From an uncultured Christensenella sp. (GTDB lineage: Bacteria > Bacillota > Clostridia > Christensenellales > Borkfalkiaceae), in contig CAJTJC010000014.1 in NCBI GenBank assembly GCA_910576655.1, positions 1-58,554 on the forward strand: 58,554 bases of DNA, given 5' to 3'. Under the pieces are notes generated by a model. It worked only from the letters and a program-made list of their open reading frames with translations, had not been told where the DNA came from and searched no databases. The position numbers and the translations under genes were made by a program. This document shows, piece after piece, positions 1 to 8,350 of this stretch. Numbering within the stretch: position 1 is the first letter of the stretch; the number at the start of each line of letters is the position of its first letter.

Positions 1-269
1 CTTTATCCGACTATGCAGACGTTGACATCTTAATTGAATATATAGGCGATAAAATTATAATTAAAGATAACAAGGTTATTTTTAACGGTGAAGAAACAAA
101 AGGTTTAGAAGCATTTATTGATTTTGATGACAAATATAATGAATATTATATAAATTTTTCAAAGTTGCCGCCAATACTTATGAAAGACTCGAAAGTATTT
201 GATAACGAAATTCAAATATATGTTCCAGTGCAACGAAAATTATCATATTTGATTTATAAAAAAGTATAA
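1..269 (+). CDS. C-terminal fragment of an unrecognised protein
   Basis: An open frame enters from the left edge (codons in phase from base 3) and ends at TAA 267-269, giving the last 88 residues of a protein. The sequence is very AT-rich and rich in Ile, Lys, Asp, Asn and Tyr, with short alternating hydrophobic/polar stretches typical of beta strands. No catalytic motif or membrane segment is visible and I do not recognise the family. Codon use is clearly more AT-biased than the genes from 1.6 kb on, which hints at a different origin. A strong terminator follows at 306-338, so this is the last gene of its transcript. Confidence 0.6.
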   Translation, partial: LSDYADVDILIEYIGDKIIIKDNKVIFNGEETKGLEAFIDFDDKYNEYYINFSKLPPILMKDSKVFDNEIQIYVPVQRKLSYLIYKKV

Positions 270-305
270 ATTTTCACAGGGTGGGTTCTCTTGGGTGGGG
301 CATAG

Positions 306-338
306 AAAAAGCACAAGGCATTTGACCTTGTGCTTTTT
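306..338 (+). terminator. Rho-independent terminator
   Basis: A perfect 13-bp stem, AAAAAGCACAAGG with its reverse complement, closes a 7-nt loop and ends in TTTTT. It follows the truncated gene at the left edge. The A-run on the other arm means it could also stop leftward transcription, for example from the tRNA-Leu gene. Confidence 0.8.
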
Positions 339-410
339 CCTTACCTTTCAGCGATAAAACCCGCTATTCCGTTTACGAATAGATATTTCGGGTTCAATCT
401 CTGTCTGTCT

Positions 411-493
411 TGGTGCGGATAGTGAGACTTGAACTCACACGGTTGCCCACAGGATTCTAAGTCCTGCGCGTCTGCCAATTCCGCCATATCCGC
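411..493 (-). tRNA. tRNA-Leu (anticodon UAG)
   Basis: Read on the minus strand, a 7-bp acceptor stem GCGGATA/TATCCGC (487-493 with 415-421) encloses a D-arm (TGGCGGAATTGGCAGACG), a 5-bp anticodon stem CAGGA/TCCTG around loop CTTAGAA (anticodon TAG), a long variable arm as expected of class II Leu tRNA, and a T-arm containing GTTCAAGTC. The discriminator base is A, the leucine identity base. CCA is encoded in the DNA (TGG at 411-413 on the plus strand). It decodes CUA and, by wobble, other CUN codons. It sits alone between an AT-rich fragment and a promoter on the opposite strand. Confidence 0.95.
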
Positions 494-539
494 ATAAATG
501 AATTTTAAACCATTGCATAAGTCTTTGTCAACCGTTTAC

Positions 540-568
540 TTGCTTTGCAAAAGTTATTGTGTTATAAT
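540..568 (+). promoter_or_regulatory. Sigma-70-type promoter, apparently leaderless
   Basis: TTGCTT (540-545), a 17-bp spacer and TATAAT (563-568). The ATG at 575 starts 6 nt after the -10 box, so the transcript would begin at or next to the start codon and no Shine-Dalgarno site can fit. Confidence 0.6.
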
Positions 569-574
569 ATCGGT

Positions 575-1502
575 ATGTTAACGACTAAAGAAGGGTATTC
601 AAAGGCAAGCGTTTGGTTAGAGCGCGTGGTCGCTACGCTAATCGGCTTATTTTTTTTTTGGCTTGATAATAAGTTTTTTTGGGCTTGCTTCTCGCGATTT
701 GTCCGAAGAAAGCAAGGAAATAGTAAATACTTTTAACAGCTTTGATAATAAAGACGGCGTTCGTTACAGTCAAGCCGGAACAATTGTTTTCCCCGATAAA
801 ACAATAGATGTGTGCGACCTTGAATACAACGGTAACCGTTGTGAATTAATCACTTGCCGTCAAGACGTGTTTTATGCCTATGCGCAGCAAAAAACGGATA
901 AAAACCACAGAACTTTTTATTTGTTGGCCGTAACTTACGACGATAACGATATTACTTTAATTGACACTGTCGAAAACTTATACTGTCGTGACTTGAGCAG
1001 CTGGCGCGGTTTTTGTGTGGGAAATAAATTATACTTCGCACCTCACGACGACGAATATATAACATATGATTTAGAAGAAAAAAGCTTCGGTTTCGCCCCT
1101 GCGGTTGATGAGAATAATAATACCATTTACAAAAGTTATTTCAATAATTACAGTTATGAAATTCTTGAAAATCAACATTTCTTTACCGACAGCACGCGTT
1201 ACGGTATAGAAATTATGGATAAGACAACCGCAGAAACAAGAACTTTAACTATGGAAAGCTTATCGGCTTTTCCCGAGGGCGAGTATATTTTATCTTTGGA
1301 ACCGAGCTGTACAAGAACTTTTTTCCGGCAAGCGTTGGAAAAGGACGGCGATATTTATATTTTGGGAAGGATAGACTTCGACAGTTATATGTACTCGCAA
1401 TGCGTTGTAATGAAATACGACTTTACTCAAAACAAACTTACTTATTATTCTTCGGACTTATATAACTGGGACGAACCGCCTACCGATTTTTATATTAATT
1501 AA
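575..1502 (+). CDS. Membrane-anchored hypothetical protein, split by a 1-nt frameshift in T10
   Basis: The frame starting at ATG 575 encodes a basic N-terminus followed by a hydrophobic run (VVATLIGLFFF) and then hits ten T (650-659). Removing one T joins it to the long downstream frame (open to 1502) and completes one transmembrane helix, ...LIGLFFFGLIISFFGLA, followed by a soluble domain of about 270 residues. The joined product would be about 308 residues. The soluble part is rich in Tyr, Asp and beta-strand-like segments, possibly a small beta-propeller, with no recognised family. As written, translation would have to restart at TTG 663 or slip on the T-run. The cause may be a sequencing error, phase variation, or real decay. 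A promoter lies directly upstream and a terminator downstream, so it is a single-gene transcript. Confidence 0.6.
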
Positions 1503-1508
1503 TATAAA

Positions 1509-1540
1509 CGGCTTTCCGTATAATACGGAAAGCCGCTTTA
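1509..1540 (+). terminator. Rho-independent terminator
   Basis: CGGCTTTCCGT (1509-1519) pairs perfectly with ACGGAAAGCCG (1525-1535) around a 5-nt loop and is followed by CTTTAAATTT. It ends the frameshifted gene and separates it from the next promoter. Confidence 0.75.
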
Positions 1541-1564
1541 AATTTAATGAAATTTTATATTTAC

Positions 1565-1593
1565 TTGCAAACGCGGTTATAATGTGATAAAAT
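1565..1593 (+). promoter_or_regulatory. Sigma-70-type promoter, apparently leaderless
   Basis: TTGCAA (1565-1570), a 17-bp spacer and TAAAAT (1588-1593), then six bases and ATG at 1600. No Shine-Dalgarno sequence is possible. It would drive the YcxB-like/ABC transporter operon. Confidence 0.55.
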
Positions 1594-1599
1594 TTAATT

Positions 1600-2166
1600 A
1601 TGATAACCGATAAAGGAAGTATAAAAACGGCGAGCGTTTCTGTCGAAAGCGCGCTTGTCGTTTACAGAAGAAAAATTAAAATGATTGCGCTGATTATGCT
1701 TGTCGTGGGCTCGGTAGGGCTTGCGGCGTATATTGCGCTGAGTACGGCGTTTGACGAAATAAAGTGGTTGACAGCGCTGCTTGTGTTTGCCGTGCCCTTT
1801 ACGCTGGGGCTTATCGGCACTGTTACGATAGCGAGAGTGCACAAGCGCGAAAAGTTAAACCCGACAGCGTGCGGGTGCGAATTTTTCGCCGACTTCTTTT
1901 TTTGTACAACGAAAACGGCGCCCCCTCGGGGAAGTTCGAATACGGATAAATTTGACTATATGGACGCGATTTTAAAGAGCGAAAATGAAAAGTACGGCTA
2001 TATTTACGTTTTAAGCAGGGGCGTATTCGTTCCTTTCGGCAAGGAGGATTTAACCGACGAAGAGTTGAACGCTATACGCAAAAATTTCAGAAAACCCGTA
2101 CAGGACGGCGAGGATTTGACTAAGCTTGAAAATTTCAGTGAAGGGGGCGAAAATGAGCTTTCTTGA
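1600..2166 (+). CDS. YcxB-like two-TM protein
   Basis: A 188-residue protein with a short N-terminal segment, two membrane helices (about residues 28-48 and 58-78) and a C-terminal soluble part with the strand pattern YGYIYVLSRGVFVPF, characteristic of YcxB-like domains. Its role is unknown; such proteins often sit beside ABC transporters. It overlaps the downstream ATPase gene by 14 nt, implying translational coupling. Residues about 101-115 (Cys, Thr, Pro-rich) look wrong for the family, whereas the +1 frame across the same bases reads LYNENGAPSGKFEY, which fits. Two compensating single-base shifts (near the T7 at 1897-1903 and near 1944) would explain this. The reading frame stays open either way. 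Confidence 0.65.
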   Translation: MITDKGSIKTASVSVESALVVYRRKIKMIALIMLVVGSVGLAAYIALSTAFDEIKWLTALLVFAVPFTLGLIGTVTIARVHKREKLNPTACGCEFFADFFFCTTKTAPPRGSSNTDKFDYMDAILKSENEKYGYIYVLSRGVFVPFGKEDLTDEELNAIRKNFRKPVQDGEDLTKLENFSEGGENELS

Positions 2167-2854
2167 ATTGCGCGGAGTAGGCAAGGAATACAAGGTAAAC
2201 ACCTTGACGGTCGAGGCGTTGAAGGACGTTTCGTTCGACTTCGAGGACGGCGAATTTGCCGTCGTGCTCGGCTCGTCGGGCGCGGGTAAAACTACCCTTT
2301 TAAATCTTTTGGGCGGTATGGACGGCGCGACGAGCGGCGAGATAATTTTAGACGGAAAGAACGTGACCTCGCTGGATAAGCGCGGGCTTACGGAATACCG
2401 CAGAAACGACGTAGGGTTCGTGTTTCAGTTTTATAATTTAATGCCCAACTTAACCGCGCTCGAAAACGTGGAAATAGCGGTGGAAATCTGCAAAAGTCAC
2501 CTTGACCCCAAGGAAGTGCTGACAGAGGTAGGGCTTGCGGATAGGCTGAATAACTTTCCCGCTCAGCTATCGGGCGGCGAACAGCAGAGGGTGTCAATCG
2601 CCCGGGCTATCGCGAAAAATCCTAAAATACTGCTCTGCGACGAGCCGACGGGCGCGCTTGACTACGCGACAGGCAAAAAGATTTTAAAGCTGCTGCACGA
2701 CGTATCCAAACAGCGCAAGCGTCTGGTTATCGTGGTTACGCACAACGCCGCGCTTAAAGATATGGCCGATAAGGTAATTTATATCAAGAGCGGCATGATA
2801 GAAAAAATTGAGAAAAACGAGCATCCAGTACCCATAGAGGAGATAGAGTGGTGA
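2153..2854 (+). CDS. ABC transporter ATPase, MacB/LolD type
   Basis: A 233-residue nucleotide-binding subunit with Walker A GSSGAGKTT (about 40-48), signature LSGGEQQR, Walker B ILLCDEPTGALD and a switch His in VVTHN. The sequence is of the FtsX-linked class that powers MacB-type mechanotransmission or lipoprotein/peptide export. I chose ATG 2153 because AAGGGGG stands about 8 nt upstream and the residues before it are not conserved in the family. Its stop overlaps the GTG start of the permease by 7 nt, so the two form one transporter. The substrate cannot be read from the sequence; defence against peptide antibiotics or export are usual roles. Confidence 0.9.
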   Translation: MSFLELRGVGKEYKVNTLTVEALKDVSFDFEDGEFAVVLGSSGAGKTTLLNLLGGMDGATSGEIILDGKNVTSLDKRGLTEYRRNDVGFVFQFYNLMPNLTALENVEIAVEICKSHLDPKEVLTEVGLADRLNNFPAQLSGGEQQRVSIARAIAKNPKILLCDEPTGALDYATGKKILKLLHDVSKQRKRLVIVVTHNAALKDMADKVIYIKSGMIEKIEKNEHPVPIEEIEW

Positions 2855-4698
2855 TAAAGACCTACTTAAAAACCCTTTGGCGTATGTTCGAAAAGCACGT
2901 AACGCGCCTGCTGTCGATACTGTTTATGGTTCTCGTTTCGGTTGGGTTCTGTTCGGGCATAGGAATTGCGCCGGGTAAAATCGACAAATCGCTTACCGAT
3001 TATTACGTTGCAAACAACGTAAGCGATTTTATCGTGCGGTCAGGGGGACTGTCCGGGCAGGATTTGAAAGACCTTAGCGACTGCTTCGGTGCGGGCGATT
3101 ATAACGCCGTTTTTCAGCTCGACGTTCACACGGGCGAAAAGCGTTCCGTGCGGTTAATGTTTATCGACTTCGATAACTGGACGGTCAACGTCCCCGATAT
3201 TATCGAGGGCGAGAGGTCGTCCGATAAAATTTACGCCGAGCGTTCGGATAACGTGATAAAGGGCTATTCCGTGGGCGAAGAGGTGGACGTCGGCGCGTTG
3301 CTGTCCGAGGTGTTTCCGTTTGCGATAGCGCTTAAAGCCGAGGTCGGCGCGACGGTGCAAAGTCCGCTTACGTTCGCCGTGGACGGCGAGCCGAGCGATT
3401 ACGCCGAAATAGAGGGTACCCCCGAAACGACCACGGCAACCGCGGACGCGGACGTGCTCGAACAGATTTTGTACGTTCCCAAAACTCTTATTCCCGCGCA
3501 GCTTGCGCCCTTCATTCCCGACAACTCGCTTTACGTAGCGGTTGAAGACAGAAATATGTTTTCCGCGTTTTCGAACGGCTACGGCGACTACGTGGAGAAA
3601 AAGCGCGCCGAGGCGCAGACCGAGGCCATTACCGTTTTGACTCTCTACGACAATTATTCGTTCGTGTCGCTTAAATCGTACAGCGACAAGGTCGAGGCGA
3701 TAGGCTTCGTGCTTATGGTTGCGTTTCTGCTTGTAACCGCGCTGGTCGTGCTTTCCACCATGACGCGACTTTTGGAGGAGGAGCGCGCGCAGATAGCCTG
3801 CTTAAAAACACTCGGATATTCGTCGACGGGCATAATTTCAAAGTATCTGCTTTTCGCGCTTATCGCAACGGGTATAGGCGGCACGGGCGCGTACTTCGTG
3901 GGTATAGGGCTGGCGTATCTCTTATATTTCGTTTTCAATTACAGCTTCGATATGCCGCCGATGTCTGCAAGTATAACCGTATGGTTCTATATAGTTACGT
4001 TTGCCCTGATAGTGCTTGCGACGCTTGCCGCGACGGCGCTGTCAGGCTATAAAATGACGGGCGAACGCCCCGCCAACCTTCTGCGCCCGAAGCCGCCGAA
4101 GGCGGGCAAAAAGGTAATACTTGAAAGAATACCGCTTTTATGGAACAGGCTGTCGTTCAAATACAAGTCAACGCTGCGCAACGTGCTGCGCTATAAAAGC
4201 AGGTTTTTCATGACGGTGCTTGCGGTCGCGTTTTCAACCGCGTTGGTAATGGCGGGGCTGGGGCTTGTCGATATGTGCCTTTTTCAGGACTTCGGCTCGG
4301 GCTCGATTCTCGGCATTGCCGCGCTTATAGTGATATTCGCGGGGCTGCTTACGGCGGTCGTAATCTACACTTTAACGAACATAAACATCAGCGAGCGCAA
4401 CCGTGAAATAGCCACGCTTATGGTTCTCGGCTATTACGACAAAGAGGTAACGGGCTATATTTACCGCGAAATTTATATTAATTCGTTTATCGGCATACTG
4501 TTCGGCTATCCTCTGTCGGCGTTCTTTATGTGGCTGGTTTTCAGAACGATGGGGCTGGGCTCCGTCGGCGCGGTAAGCTGGTTTATGTGGCTGATTGCAC
4601 CCGCAATAGTATTGCTGTTTACAGGCATAGTCACCCTCATTTTGCGCCGCAAGATAGTTAAAATAAATATGAACGAAAGCTTAAAGGCAATCGAATAA
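2848..4698 (+). CDS. ABC transporter permease, FtsX family
   Basis: A 616-residue membrane protein starting at GTG behind AGAGGAGA. Layout: one N-terminal helix (about 17-37), a large extracytoplasmic domain (about 40-275), an FtsX core with three helices containing EEERAQIACLKTLGYS (about 280-400), a cytoplasmic linker, then a second FtsX core (about 450-616) with the matching ERNREIATLMVLGYYDKEV coupling motif. The second half lacks the large ectodomain of the first, which is common in this family. It partners the ATPase encoded immediately upstream. No terminator is obvious before the next promoter at 4748. Confidence 0.88.
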   Translation: MVIKTYLKTLWRMFEKHVTRLLSILFMVLVSVGFCSGIGIAPGKIDKSLTDYYVANNVSDFIVRSGGLSGQDLKDLSDCFGAGDYNAVFQLDVHTGEKRSVRLMFIDFDNWTVNVPDIIEGERSSDKIYAERSDNVIKGYSVGEEVDVGALLSEVFPFAIALKAEVGATVQSPLTFAVDGEPSDYAEIEGTPETTTATADADVLEQILYVPKTLIPAQLAPFIPDNSLYVAVEDRNMFSAFSNGYGDYVEKKRAEAQTEAITVLTLYDNYSFVSLKSYSDKVEAIGFVLMVAFLLVTALVVLSTMTRLLEEERAQIACLKTLGYSSTGIISKYLLFALIATGIGGTGAYFVGIGLAYLLYFVFNYSFDMPPMSASITVWFYIVTFALIVLATLAATALSGYKMTGERPANLLRPKPPKAGKKVILERIPLLWNRLSFKYKSTLRNVLRYKSRFFMTVLAVAFSTALVMAGLGLVDMCLFQDFGSGSILGIAALIVIFAGLLTAVVIYTLTNINISERNREIATLMVLGYYDKEVTGYIYREIYINSFIGILFGYPLSAFFMWLVFRTMGLGSVGAVSWFMWLIAPAIVLLFTGIVTLILRRKIVKINMNESLKAIE

Positions 4699-4747
4699 TT
4701 CGCCCGTCCGCGGAAAAATCCGCGGACGGAAATTTTTTAAAAAATAC

Positions 4748-4782
4748 TTGACAACAAACTGTATCTATTGTATAATTACAGT
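4748..4782 (+). promoter_or_regulatory. Strong promoter with overlapping GntR-type operator
   Basis: A near-consensus promoter: TTGACA (4748-4753), 17-bp spacer, TATAAT (4771-4776). The half-sites ACTGTA (4758-4763) and TACAGT (4777-4782) are exact inverted repeats that straddle the spacer and -10 box. This placement is that of an autorepressor operator, fitting the GntR/YtrA gene just downstream. Confidence 0.7.
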
Positions 4783-4803
4783 AATAACAGTAAGGTAAAG
4801 AAT

Positions 4804-5178
4804 ATGCATATACTTATTTCTTATGAAACGGGCGTACCCATATACGAGCAGATAAAGACCGAGCTGCGCGGTCAGATAGTGCGCGGAGAGCTGCTGCCCG
4901 ATACTCTGCTGCCGTCAATTCGTACCCTCGCCAAAGAGCTTAAAATAGGCATTATAACCGCAAAGCGCGCTTACGACGATTTGTGCGCCGAGGGCTTTTT
5001 GTATTCGGTGCAGGGTAAGGGAGTTTTCATTGCCAATTTCGACAGGGGCAAGGCGGAAAATTCGGCTGTTGAAGAAATTCGGTCGCGGTTTAAAGAAATT
5101 GCTGAGTTTGCCGAACGCAATTCTGTGGGCAGGGAAGCCGTAAAGCAGATAATCAAAGAAATTTGGGAGGATATATAA
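4804..5178 (+). CDS. GntR-family repressor, YtrA subfamily
   Basis: A 124-residue protein: an N-terminal winged helix-turn-helix (GVPIYEQIKTELRGQIVRGELL...LPSIRTLAKELKIGIITAKRAYDDL) and only a short helical tail, as in the YtrA subfamily that controls ABC exporters induced by cell-wall antibiotics. ATG 4804 is preferred over upstream codons because it gives the conserved start of the domain. The stop overlaps the ATG of the ATPase (TAATG), so regulator and transporter share an operon. It likely represses its own promoter through the ACTGTA/TACAGT site at 4758-4782. Confidence 0.88.
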   Translation: MHILISYETGVPIYEQIKTELRGQIVRGELLPDTLLPSIRTLAKELKIGIITAKRAYDDLCAEGFLYSVQGKGVFIANFDRGKAENSAVEEIRSRFKEIAEFAERNSVGREAVKQIIKEIWEDI

Positions 5179-6023
5179 TGTACGGTCTGGAAATTAAAAA
5201 TCTGACGGTCGATTTCAAGCGCTTCAGGCTTGACAATATAAGTGTAAATATCAATAAGGGCTGTATAACGGGTTTGATAGGAAAAAACGGCGCGGGAAAG
5301 TCCACGCTCATAAAGGCGATAATGCGGCAGCAGGACGTGCAGTCGGGCAGTATATCGTATAACGGAAAGCGGCTTGCCGAGGACGAGGAGGGCATATTGC
5401 AAAATATCGTCTGCGTGTACGATATGCCCGATTTCAGTCTGATGCAAAAGCCGAAAAATTTCGTAAAGCTTTACAGTGCGGTTTACGGCGGCTTCGATAT
5501 GGAAAAGTACAACGCGCTTATGGGCAGGTTTTCGCTTCCGCACGATATGCGTTTAAGTAAATTTTCATTCGGAATGAAAAAGAAATACTGCTTAATTCTT
5601 GCGCTTTGCAGAAAATCGGAAATATTAATTCTCGACGAGCCGACGTCCGGCGTCGACCCGTTCGACAGAAACGAGATAGTTTCGCTAATTCAGGAATATA
5701 TGTTTGACGAAAACCGCACCGTGCTTTTTTCGACGCATATCACGGAGGATTTGGATAAAATAGCGGATTACATCGTAATGATGCAGGACGGAAAAATTAC
5801 CCTTGACGAGTCTAAGGAAACGCTAACGGAGAAATACCGTCTGGTACAGTGCGCGCAAATGACGCCCGAAGCAGAGAGGGGTGCTATAGGCATAAAGAAG
5901 AGTATGTTCGGCTACACCTTTTTAACAAAGGACTGCGGAATTTCAGGCGAGGGAGTTGCGGTCAAAGTTCCGACGGTGGAAGAAATTTTCGTGCATTTGC
6001 TTGAAAACGGAGGTAAATTATGA
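5178..6023 (+). CDS. ABC transporter ATPase, YtrB-like
   Basis: A 281-residue ATPase with Walker A GKNGAGKST (about 35-43), a signature drifted to FSFGMKKK, Walker B ILILDEPTSGVDP and switch FSTHI. The C-terminal third is a small domain typical of ABC-2-type exporter ATPases. ATG 5178 follows GGGAGG. The 3' end overlaps the permease start by 4 nt. With the GntR gene and the permease it forms a YtrABC-like exporter, probably responding to envelope stress or antibiotics. The substrate is not known. Confidence 0.85.
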   Translation: MYGLEIKNLTVDFKRFRLDNISVNINKGCITGLIGKNGAGKSTLIKAIMRQQDVQSGSISYNGKRLAEDEEGILQNIVCVYDMPDFSLMQKPKNFVKLYSAVYGGFDMEKYNALMGRFSLPHDMRLSKFSFGMKKKYCLILALCRKSEILILDEPTSGVDPFDRNEIVSLIQEYMFDENRTVLFSTHITEDLDKIADYIVMMQDGKITLDESKETLTEKYRLVQCAQMTPEAERGAIGIKKSMFGYTFLTKDCGISGEGVAVKVPTVEEIFVHLLENGGKL

Positions 6024-6748
6024 AAAAGTTTTTGTACTATTTCAGAATAGTTTCGCGCTTGCCGCAATCCAAATCCATACCCGTAGTCCCCATAATTTCG
6101 GCGGCGTTTATATACTTTATCAGTGTGTTTTTAAGCGGCGCAAACGGTTGGGCGCCGATAATCGCGGCAAGTGTGTTCGGCTTCGGAATAGCGTTGTTCT
6201 GTACCTGCTACGGTTCGCCCAACTTAGAGGCGGTGTTTCCCGTAAGCCACGGAAAAAAGCTGTTATACAGATTTATGTCGGTGCTTTTGATGTTTGTATT
6301 ATTTATCGCAACATTGTTTGCCGTTTCATGCCTGATATTTCTTATCGTCTGTATTTTCGTGCCTTCGACATTAAGCGAAGTCGGTAGTGACGTAAAAAAT
6401 ATGTTTGAACAAACGGGGCTGTACGGCGGCTTATTCAGCGTGGCGTATTTCATTATCCTTTACGCGGCGGGAATGATTACGGGCTTTTTAAAACGTCGCA
6501 AAGCGCGCAATATTTTCCTTATATGTCTCTGCGTTGCGCTGTTTCTTGCCTACTTTTTTATGGGACTTCCTTATTATAATAGCATCAATAACTCCGAGCA
6601 TACTTTTGCCGGACCGTTCTCGTCTGCGTGCTATGCGGCAATGGCGTTGCCTTGGCTTGCGATAGTATTCTGGTTTGTAATTGCCGCGGGGATTACGGGT
6701 GCTGCAATTTATCTGGGTGTAAAGCATTACGACCCCAAAAAATTTTGA
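6020..6748 (+). CDS. ABC-2-type permease subunit
   Basis: A 242-residue integral membrane protein with about six hydrophobic helices (near residues 20-40, 48-70, 92-122, 144-162, 170-190 and 212-235). There are no sequence motifs beyond the membrane topology; assignment rests on the 4-nt overlap with the ATPase gene and the GntR-ATPase-permease order. The promoter of the hydrogenase gene begins inside its last codons (6745), so it is the last gene of this operon. Confidence 0.75.
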   Translation: MKKFLYYFRIVSRLPQSKSIPVVPIISAAFIYFISVFLSGANGWAPIIAASVFGFGIALFCTCYGSPNLEAVFPVSHGKKLLYRFMSVLLMFVLFIATLFAVSCLIFLIVCIFVPSTLSEVGSDVKNMFEQTGLYGGLFSVAYFIILYAAGMITGFLKRRKARNIFLICLCVALFLAYFFMGLPYYNSINNSEHTFAGPFSSACYAAMALPWLAIVFWFVIAAGITGAAIYLGVKHYDPKKF

Positions 6749-6774
6749 CAAACTACGCCGTATAATGATATAAT
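6745..6774 (+). promoter_or_regulatory. Promoter of the hydrogenase operon
   Basis: TTGACA (6745-6750), 18-bp spacer, TATAAT (6769-6774); a second TATAAT lies at 6761-6766. The transcript would have a leader of about 30 nt before ATG 6812. Confidence 0.6.
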
Positions 6775-6811
6775 TTTACCGAATTAAAATCACGGAGTAA
6801 TTTCACTTGTT

Positions 6812-8326
6812 ATGAAAAGTCAAAGCGTAGTAACCGAACTCAGAAGGAAGATATTTTGCGAGGTCGCGCGGGTCGCGTACGAAGCGGAAAATCCCGAGCA
6901 CGAGCTTGAAGAAATTCCTTACGTCATTACCCCCGACGAGGAGCCGAAATACCGCGAAAGCATTTACCGCGAACGTCAGATTGCCGCCGAGCGTGTGCGC
7001 CTTGCAATGGGGCTTTCGCTGCGCCCCGCAAACCGTCCCGTACACGTTACGTCGGGCATGGACAAAAGCGACGTTGCGGAAAAGTATTACGAGCCGCCCC
7101 TTATGCAGGTAATTCCCTCGGCGTGCGACAAGTGTCCCGATAACGAGTACGTCGTTTCCGACCAGTGCAGGGGCTGCGTTTCGCACGCGTGCGTCAAGGT
7201 CTGCCCCAAGGGCGCCGTTTCGATAGTCAACGGCAAATCGTACATAGACCAGTCCAAGTGCATAAAGTGCGGAAAGTGTAAGGCTGCTTGCCCTTACGAC
7301 GCTATCGCGCATCACGTTCGCCCCTGCTCGCAGGCGTGCGGCGTAAAGGCTATTTCTTCCGACGAATACGGCAGAGCGCGTATCGACAACGATATTTGCG
7401 TAGCCTGCGGGCAGTGTATGTCCGCGTGCCCTTTCGGCGCTATAGCCGATAAGTCGCAGATTTACCAGCTTATCAAGGCCATAAAAAACGGCGACGAGGT
7501 CGTCGCCGCCGTCGCGCCCGCAATAATAGGTCAGTTCGGTGCAAAGGTCACCCCGGGCAGAATGAAGTCCGCGCTTTTGGCGCTCGGCTTTAAGGACGTT
7601 TTCGAGGTCGCCGTGGGCGCGGACGTGGGCTGCGTTGCGGAGGCGCACCACTACGTTAAAGAGGTTACCACGGGTGAAATTCCCTTCCTTTTCACAAGCT
7701 GCTGCCCTGCGTGGGCGGTGCTTGTAAAAAAGCAGTTCCCCGACCTTGCCCCGCGCGTTTCCGAGGAGCTTACGCCTATGGTTGCGACAGCCCGCTCGAT
7801 AAAGGTCAACCGTCCCGACGCAAGGGTGGTGTTTATAGGCCCCTGCGCGGCGAAGAAACTCGAAGCTTCCAGAAGGACGGTGCGCAGCTACGTCGATTTC
7901 GTAATTACCTTTGAGGAGCTTGCGGGTATGTTCGACGCTAAGGGTATTAACCTTGAAGAGATTGAAGAGCTGCCCGTAGAGATTAAGGCAACGGGCGCGG
8001 GCAGAGGCTACGCGTGCGCCGGCGGCGTTGCGGGTGCGATAGAGCAGTGCATCAACGAATACTATCCTGACGCAGAGGTTAAAATACAGCACGCGGAGGG
8101 ACTTGCCGACTGCAAAAAAATTCTTATGCTTGCAAAGGCGGGCAAGCTTAACGGCTATATGATTGAGGGCATGGGCTGCCCGGGCGGCTGCGTTGCGGGC
8201 GTCGGTACGCTTATTCCGCCCGAAAAGGCAAAGGCGGTCGTTGAAATGACGGTAAAGGCAAGCGACAAGAAGATACCCGACAAGGATTTGGAAAACCTTG
8301 CGCAGCAGCTTTCGGGTATGAATTAA
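6812..8326 (+). CDS. [FeFe] hydrogenase, group B type
   Basis: A 504-residue cytoplasmic iron-sulfur enzyme that interconverts protons and H2 using ferredoxin electrons. After an N-terminal segment come clustered Cys motifs for several [4Fe-4S] centres (about residues 105-215, including CIKCGKCKAACP and CVACGQCMSACP). The H-cluster motifs are TSCCPAW (295-301), GPCAAKK (343-349) and EGMGCPGGCVAG (452-463). TSCCPAW in place of TSCCPGW is the hallmark of group B hydrogenases such as Clostridium pasteurianum CpIII. No HydEFG maturases or bifurcating partners are in the window. It is followed after 24 nt by a flavin reductase that seems to lack an NADPH site, suggesting a ferredoxin-linked pair. 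Confidence 0.93.
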   Translation: MKSQSVVTELRRKIFCEVARVAYEAENPEHELEEIPYVITPDEEPKYRESIYRERQIAAERVRLAMGLSLRPANRPVHVTSGMDKSDVAEKYYEPPLMQVIPSACDKCPDNEYVVSDQCRGCVSHACVKVCPKGAVSIVNGKSYIDQSKCIKCGKCKAACPYDAIAHHVRPCSQACGVKAISSDEYGRARIDNDICVACGQCMSACPFGAIADKSQIYQLIKAIKNGDEVVAAVAPAIIGQFGAKVTPGRMKSALLALGFKDVFEVAVGADVGCVAEAHHYVKEVTTGEIPFLFTSCCPAWAVLVKKQFPDLAPRVSEELTPMVATARSIKVNRPDARVVFIGPCAAKKLEASRRTVRSYVDFVITFEELAGMFDAKGINLEEIEELPVEIKATGAGRGYACAGGVAGAIEQCINEYYPDAEVKIQHAEGLADCKKILMLAKAGKLNGYMIEGMGCPGGCVAGVGTLIPPEKAKAVVEMTVKASDKKIPDKDLENLAQQLSGMN

Positions 8327-8350
8327 AAGATTACGGGCAAAAATTTTATT

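Noticed and set aside
361..410. Possible tRNA remnant suggested by GGGTTCAATC near 390
   Set aside because: No matching stem partners for a T-arm or acceptor stem can be found around it.
6803..8092. 429-codon minus-strand ORF across the hydrogenase gene
   Set aside because: Antisense shadow of a well-supported Fe-S enzyme; no ribosome site and no recognisable domain.
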